Notes under the pieces: generated by a model
Databases searched by the model: none
What the model was told of the DNA's origin: nothing
What the model saw: the letters and a program-made list of their open reading frames with translations, nothing else
Translations under genes and position numbers: made by a program
In this document: one piece after another, positions 9,201 to 11,690 of the stretch
Layout of the letters: the number at the start of each line of letters is the position of its first letter
Position numbering within the stretch: position 1 is the stretch's first letter
Assembly (NCBI GenBank): GCA_031282945.1
Contig: JAITCX010000027.1
Span: forward strand, 1-11,690
From: Elusimicrobiota bacterium
GTDB lineage: Bacteria; Elusimicrobiota; Endomicrobiia; Endomicrobiales; Endomicrobiaceae
Direction of reading: 5' to 3'
DNA: 11,690 nucleotides

Positions 9201-9230
9201 TTGTTTCGCTTTTTTAAAGAGAGGAGAGTT
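9201..9230. repeat. Copy 2 of hairpin repeat family, overlapping the methyltransferase ribosome binding site
   Basis: The segment from TTGTTTCGCTTTT (9201 on) through AAAGAGAGGAGAGTT resembles the copy at 11375-11405 (CTGTTTCTCTTTTAAAG...GAGAAGT). Pairing is weak here: CTTT (9209-9212) with AAAG (9216-9219), plus a few outer pairs. The right arm contains AGGAG (9222-9226), the Shine-Dalgarno site placed 6 bases before the ATG at 9233, so folding of this repeat could in principle mask the site. That last point is inference. Confidence 0.4.
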
Positions 9231-9232
9231 AT

Positions 9233-10471
9233 ATGCCTGCATATGCAAATAACTTTGATATGATTAGAGATTATTTTGACGCTCTCAATCGAGACAAAAG
9301 CCATTTTTATAATTCCAATGATATCTGTACTCCAATGGATTGCGTAAAAGAAATGGTAGATTCAATTCCAAATGATTTTTGGGCTGGGAAAAATTTAAAA
9401 ATATTGGATAGCTGTTGCGGCAATGGAAATTTTCATGCTTATATTGCATCCAAAACTGATTTGAGCAATTTATATTTTAATGAGATAAATGAGAAAAGAA
9501 TAAAAAATTTAAAAAGTTATTTTGGCGAAAATATTAATATAACGATTAAAGATTTTTTAACTTTTCCAAATATAGAATATTTTGATTTAGTAGTATCAAA
9601 TCCGCCTTACGCTAAGTTTGATGAAAATAATCAGCGGGTTTCCAAGAATCATAATTTAGCCAGAGATTTTATTAAAAAATCTTTAAGTATTACAAAGCAG
9701 GGCGGGTATATTTTATTTATAGTTCCAAACAATTGGATGTCATTTTCTGATAGAAACGCTTTGCCGATTGAGTTAAGCAATTATCAATTTATACATTTAG
9801 ATATTGGCGGGGCGAAAAAGTATTTTAGAAATATAGGATCGTCTTTTACTTGGTTTTTATTGCAGAAAGTTGAAAATAAAAAATCTTTTACAATAAGAAA
9901 TACATATGTGAAAAACGATACTCAAATTGCAAAGTTAGACAAAAATATAAATTTTATTCCTTTATATTATTCAAACATTGTAAGAAGCATAATGAATAAA
10001 ACCGTAAACGATAAATCTTTGCCGAAGTATAAAATAGAGACAAATAGTTTTCTGCACAGATTTACAAAAAAGCAAAACATAAGCGCAGAGAGAAGCAAAG
10101 AATTTTGTTATAAATTAATTCATACGCCGAGTCAGATTGTGTGGTCTAATATTGCGCACAAATTTCAAGATGGTTTTAAAGTTTTTATATCGCTTTCAAA
10201 TCAGTATTCCACTTTTATTGATGATTGCGGGATGACGCAGAGCATAGCGTATATAAGATGTAAAGATTTAGCGCAAGCAAAAAAAATTAAAGCGGAACTA
10301 GACGATGAAATTTATATTTTTTTAAACAATCTCACCCGCTATGGAAATTTTAATAATATTAGAGTATTACAAAATTTTCCGCTTTTAAATAGTTTTGTTT
10401 TGACAAAAAGGGAAATGAATTTCATAAGGGATTTTAATAAATTGTATTATGGCAATAAGAAAGAAAAATAG
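9233..10471 (+). CDS. N6-adenine DNA methyltransferase, type II restriction-modification-like
   Basis: This gene very probably transfers a methyl group from S-adenosylmethionine to the N6 of adenine within a specific DNA site. The 412-residue protein shows a motif X-like start (CTPMDCVKEM, 32-41), the SAM-binding motif I (ILDSCCGNGNFHAYI, 57-71) with acidic NEI at 83-85, a motif III-like KDFL (106-109), and the catalytic motif IV SNPPY (122-126). NPPY marks N6-adenine enzymes. A beta strand GGYILFIVPNNW (157-168) follows. The order with motif I before motif IV, and a long C-terminal half that probably reads the target, fits the gamma-type (Eco57I/TaqI-like) class. The block GMTQSIAYI...TRYGNFNNIRVLQNFP (about 333-383) resembles the C-terminal end of type II methylases. 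AGGAG at 9222-9226 supports the start. The gene is distinctly more AT-rich than its neighbours and overlaps the downstream nuclease gene by 23 bases, suggesting an acquired pair. The target sequence cannot be read from the protein. Confidence 0.92.
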   Translation: MPAYANNFDMIRDYFDALNRDKSHFYNSNDICTPMDCVKEMVDSIPNDFWAGKNLKILDSCCGNGNFHAYIASKTDLSNLYFNEINEKRIKNLKSYFGENINITIKDFLTFPNIEYFDLVVSNPPYAKFDENNQRVSKNHNLARDFIKKSLSITKQGGYILFIVPNNWMSFSDRNALPIELSNYQFIHLDIGGAKKYFRNIGSSFTWFLLQKVENKKSFTIRNTYVKNDTQIAKLDKNINFIPLYYSNIVRSIMNKTVNDKSLPKYKIETNSFLHRFTKKQNISAERSKEFCYKLIHTPSQIVWSNIAHKFQDGFKVFISLSNQYSTFIDDCGMTQSIAYIRCKDLAQAKKIKAELDDEIYIFLNNLTRYGNFNNIRVLQNFPLLNSFVLTKREMNFIRDFNKLYYGNKKEK

Positions 10472-10970
10472 AAATATAGTTTTATTGAAATCCGTAAAAG
10501 ATTTGAAAGATGAAATTTGCTATGAGGCTTTTGAGTATAAGAAACATTTTGTTCACTTGTGCAATTTAATTCCAAATAAAGAATTGGAGCGATTGGAAAT
10601 TCAAGAGTTGGAAAAACAAAATATAAAGAGGGAAGGGTTAGTTTATATTTTTGTAATTAAGGGATATATTTTTAAGATAGGTCATACAATTGGTTCTATA
10701 AAAGCTAGAGTGCAAAGTTATAATTGCGGTAAAACCGAATACAGAATTAGCGGGACAAATTCAACAACTAATTATTTTGTATTGCAGAGTTTGTTAAATA
10801 TAGGCGAAATTGTTAATGTTTACGCTTTTTTTCCTCCGCAGCCGAAGTATGAGTTATTTGGGTTAAAGTATCAAGATAGTTTTCCAGTTTCCAAAAGAGC
10901 GGAAAACATAATTTTAAATGATTTTATAAAGAACCATAATAAGAAACCGATCGGCTGTACCCAGAGATAA
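10449..10970 (+). CDS. GIY-YIG family nuclease, probable cognate restriction endonuclease
   Basis: This is a small 173-residue protein with the GIY-YIG nuclease layout. LVYIF (64-68) stands for the GIY strand, FKIG (75-78) for the YIG strand, and SIKARVQSYN (83-92) contains the expected catalytic-type Arg87. A late helix RAENIILNDFIKNHNKKP (150-167) carries Glu152, in the place of the metal-binding glutamate, followed by the usual basic/proline end. The N-terminal 60 residues are basic and helical-looking and could help DNA binding. GIY-YIG is an established fold among type II restriction enzymes (for example Eco29kI and Hpy188I). The place right behind an adenine methyltransferase makes that role the best reading. 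Homing or repair nuclease activity is less likely. The ATG at 10449 has no good Shine-Dalgarno site (nearest AAGGG is 18 bases away) and lies 18 bases before the methyltransferase stop codon, which suggests translation by coupling. Like its partner, the gene is AT-rich. Confidence 0.8.
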   Translation: MAIRKKNRNIVLLKSVKDLKDEICYEAFEYKKHFVHLCNLIPNKELERLEIQELEKQNIKREGLVYIFVIKGYIFKIGHTIGSIKARVQSYNCGKTEYRISGTNSTTNYFVLQSLLNIGEIVNVYAFFPPQPKYELFGLKYQDSFPVSKRAENIILNDFIKNHNKKPIGCTQR

Positions 10971-11009
10971 AAAAGTTTTTGTTGTTGTCGTGCCGTTTGT
11001 TTTTGTTGT

Positions 11010-11081
11010 GTCGTACCTTTTCTTGCGCTCTGTTGGTTTTTCGGCGTAGCGGAGCGTAAGCGTAAGGGTTGCTGTGCGAGA
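11010..11081 (+). repeat. Direct repeat copy 1 (about 95-base period)
   Basis: This segment and the one at 11105-11175 share, in order and at the same offset of 94-95 bases, GTCGTAC (11010/11105), GCGCTCT (11025/11120), a T-rich stretch, TAGCG (11047/11142) and TGCGAGA (11075/11169), followed by a run of seven T. By eye roughly two thirds of positions match. Within this copy CGCTC (11026-11030) can pair with GAGCG (11052-11056). Confidence 0.6.
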
Positions 11082-11104
11082 ATTTTTTTGTTGCTGTTGT
11101 CGTT

Positions 11105-11175
11105 GTCGTACTTTCTCCAGCGCTCTTTTTATTTTTTAGCCTAGCGAAAGCGGCAAAACGCCTGTCTATGCGAGA
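11105..11175 (+). repeat. Direct repeat copy 2 (about 95-base period)
   Basis: This is the second copy of the repeat that begins at 11010, with the landmarks listed there. From 11120 onward it also serves as the left arm of the larger inverted-repeat element that closes at 11338, so the same sequence occurs twice in direct and once in inverted orientation. Confidence 0.6.
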
Positions 11176-11190
11176 GATTTTTTTCGCCAA

Positions 11191-11225
11191 GAGGGCAAAG
11201 GAAACTGGAAGTTTCCTTTGCCCTC
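11191..11225. repeat. Perfect 16-bp hairpin in the centre of the inverted-repeat element
   Basis: GAGGGCAAAGGAAACT (11191-11206) and AGTTTCCTTTGCCCTC (11210-11225) are exact reverse complements around the 3-base loop GGA. No run of T follows on either strand (the plus strand continues ACCCAGG), so it does not look like a normal intrinsic terminator. Confidence 0.85.
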
Positions 11226-11236
11226 ACCCAGGCGGG

Positions 11237-11265
11237 CGTGGCAGAACAGACTGCTGTCTGTCACG
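11237..11265. repeat. Second central hairpin with bulge
   Basis: ACAGAC (11246-11251) pairs with GTCTGT (11256-11261) around the loop TGCT. CGTG (11237-11240) pairs with CACG (11262-11265), leaving a 5-base bulge on the left side. It lies directly after the perfect hairpin within the same element. Confidence 0.55.
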
Positions 11266-11288
11266 TTAACAGTAGAGTCGGCGCGGGG

Positions 11289-11305
11289 GCGAAAAAAATT
11301 TTCGC
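11289..11305. repeat. Short hairpin within the right arm
   Basis: GCGAAAA (11289-11295) pairs with TTTTCGC (11299-11305) around AAA. The outer bases CGCG (11282-11285) and CGCG (11310-11313) can extend it. It competes with the long-range pairing between the two arms of the large inverted repeat, so two alternative folds are possible. Confidence 0.5.
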
Positions 11306-11374
11306 ATGGCGCGTGGCTAAAAAATAAAAAATGAGCGCAAAAAAATAAAAAGAAATGAGTTAAAAGAGCGATAT

Positions 11375-11405
11375 TTTTCTGTTTCTCTTTTAAAGAAAAG
11401 AGAAG
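11375..11405. repeat. Hairpin repeat copy 3
   Basis: TTTTCTG leads into TTCTCTTTT (11383-11391), which is perfectly complementary to AAAAGAGAA (11396-11404) around the loop AAAG. It belongs to the same family as the copies at 11453, 11498 and 11538. Confidence 0.7.
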
Positions 11406-11452
11406 TAAGTTGTAAGTGTTGTTAGAAGTTTTTGTTCTCATCAAAAGAAATA

Positions 11453-11478
11453 TTTGTCTCTCTTTTCCAAAGAGTGAA
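11453..11478. repeat. Hairpin repeat copy 4
   Basis: CTCTTT (11460-11465) pairs with AAAGAG (11469-11474) around TCC. It is preceded by TTTGTCT and followed by TGAA. It is the copy most similar to the left-flank copy at 9147-9180. Confidence 0.55.
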
Positions 11479-11497
11479 TTAACTTTTAAATGTCGTT

Positions 11498-11530
11498 AAG
11501 TTTTCTGTTTCTCTTTTTCAAAAGAGAAAA
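11498..11530. repeat. Hairpin repeat copy 5
   Basis: TTTCTCTTTT (11508-11517) and AAAAGAGAAA (11520-11529) are exact reverse complements. The upstream TTTTCTG and most of the unit are repeated 40 bases later, so copies 5 and 6 form a near-perfect tandem direct repeat. Confidence 0.75.
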
Positions 11531-11537
11531 ATGTCTT

Positions 11538-11570
11538 TAGTTTTCTGTTTCTCTTTTTCAAAAAAGAGAA
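11538..11570. repeat. Hairpin repeat copy 6, just upstream of fusA
   Basis: TTCTCTTTTT (11549-11558) and AAAAAGAGAA (11561-11570) are exact reverse complements. The unit repeats copy 5 at a 40-base offset with small changes in the centre. It ends 14 bases before the fusA Shine-Dalgarno site, so in the mRNA it would sit at the end of the fusA leader. Confidence 0.75.
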
Positions 11571-11584
11571 TAGAAATAAAAAAT

Positions 11585-11589
11585 AGGAG
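11585..11589 (+). promoter_or_regulatory. fusA ribosome binding site
   Basis: AGGAG at 11585-11589 stands 7 bases before the ATG at 11597 and fixes the fusA start. Confidence 0.85.
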
Positions 11590-11596
11590 TCTAACA

Positions 11597-11690
11597 ATGG
11601 CAAGGGAATACCCGTTACAAAAAATTAGAAATTTCGGAATAGCGGCTCACATAGATGCGGGCAAAACAACGACAACCGAACGTATTTTGT
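11597..11690 (+). CDS. fusA: Elongation factor G (first 31 codons only)
   Basis: This is the start of the translational GTPase that moves tRNAs and mRNA through the ribosome after peptide transfer. The visible residues MAREYPLQKIRNFGIAAHIDAGKTTTTERIL show the GTP-binding P-loop AHIDAGKTT (residues 17-25) and the family's usual start. The gene runs out of the window in frame. It is separated from rpsG by the terminator, the methyltransferase/nuclease pair and the repeat-rich spacer (2574 bases from the rpsG stop), whereas in most bacteria the two genes are adjacent and co-transcribed. A paralogous EF-G cannot be excluded from so short a piece, but the str-operon position favours the main copy. 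Confidence 0.97.
   Translation, partial: MAREYPLQKIRNFGIAAHIDAGKTTTTERIL

Larger units (their letters stand above)
11120..11338. repeat. 219-base inverted-repeat element, possible MITE-like or structured-RNA element
   Basis: The left arm (11120-11188) and the reverse complement of the right arm (11288-11338) share two long blocks in the same order. The outer block is GCGCTC + T-run + A + TTTTTTAGCC (left 11120-11141; right, as complement, 11315-11338), with one extra base and one mismatch-type difference. The inner block is ATGCGA...ATTTTTTTCGCC (left 11168-11188; right, as complement, 11288-11307). The left arm has about 20 extra bases between the blocks. The 99-base centre holds two hairpins. 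Short nonautonomous transposable elements have this kind of architecture, but I see no transposase and no certain target-site duplication. A long structured RNA leader or trailer is the alternative. Confidence 0.6.
10971..11596. other. 626-base non-coding spacer between the nuclease gene and fusA
   Basis: I find no credible gene here on either strand. The left part (10975-11110) is T/G rich with runs of GTTGTTGTCG. The middle (11010-11338) consists of direct and inverted repeats with strong hairpins. The right part (11339-11580) is AT-rich and carries four copies of a short hairpin repeat. No convincing intrinsic terminator follows the nuclease gene and no canonical -35/-10 pair stands out before fusA, although fusA must be expressed from somewhere in or before this spacer. 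Confidence 0.7.

Noticed and set aside
10947..10980. Terminator at the end of the nuclease gene (CCGATCGG followed by AAAAAAGTTTTT)
   Set aside because: The CCGATCGG palindrome leaves no loop, and the T-run is short and follows an A-run. It does not form a stem plus U-tract.
11191..11225. The 16-bp hairpin as a rho-independent terminator
   Set aside because: The stem is followed by ACCCAGG on the plus strand and by TTGGCG on the minus strand, with no run of T directly after it on either strand.
10924..11444. Open frames in the spacer: 10924-11190 (-), 11069-11269 (+), 11166-11444 (-)
   Set aside because: They run through direct and inverted repeats and hairpins, give low-complexity protein (Thr, Lys or Phe runs) and lack ribosome binding sites and known motifs.
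11375..11570. Possible CRISPR array from the repeated hairpin units before fusA
   Set aside because: The spacing is irregular (copies begin at 11375, 11453, 11498, 11538), the units differ in sequence, the intervals are not uniform unique spacers, and no cas gene is in view.

Overview
This window is a stretch of a bacterial chromosome running left to right through the RNA polymerase / 'str' locus. In order, all on the + strand, it holds rpoB (5' end outside the window), rpoC, rpsL, rpsG, an inserted two-gene DNA methyltransferase / GIY-YIG nuclease cassette, a 626-base repeat-rich spacer, and the first 31 codons of fusA. The order rpoB-rpoC-rpsL-rpsG-fusA is the classical bacterial arrangement. 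The unusual part is everything between rpsG and fusA.

The organism is a bacterium with an AT-biased genome. The beta' subunit carries a long insertion in the trigger loop (about residues 1160-1340), in the position of the SI3 insertion of E. coli. That argues against Firmicutes and Actinobacteria and for a Gram-negative-type lineage. It also has a roughly 180-residue insertion in the N-terminal clamp. The general look (AT-rich third positions, many GCG/GGC codons, this gene order, an extra restriction-modification system) would fit something like Elusimicrobiota/Endomicrobium, but that is an impression and not a demonstrated assignment.

Region 1-9022 is the housekeeping block. rpoB and rpoC overlap by 4 bases (ATGA), the rpsL ribosome binding site overlaps the rpoC stop codon, and rpsL and rpsG are 38 bases apart, so the four genes look like one tightly packed transcription unit. 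A good rho-independent terminator follows rpsG at once (9029-9068). It closes the unit and separates it from fusA.

Region 9069-10970 is the accessory cassette. A short leader with dyad repeats precedes a 412-residue N6-adenine DNA methyltransferase (motifs I and NPPY clear). This overlaps by 23 bases a 173-residue protein with the GIY-YIG nuclease layout (VYIF, KIG, catalytic-type Arg and Glu). Together they look like a compact type II restriction-modification system of unknown specificity: one gene marks the host DNA and the other would cut unmarked DNA.

Region 10971-11596 has no credible gene. It contains two imperfect direct repeats of about 95 bases. The second of them forms, with a downstream inverted copy, a 219-base inverted-repeat element (11120-11338) that encloses a perfect 16-bp hairpin. 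After that come four copies of a TCTCTTTT/AAAGAGA hairpin motif leading up to the fusA ribosome binding site. Two further, more degenerate copies of this motif lie on the left side of the cassette, so the repeat family brackets the methyltransferase/nuclease pair.
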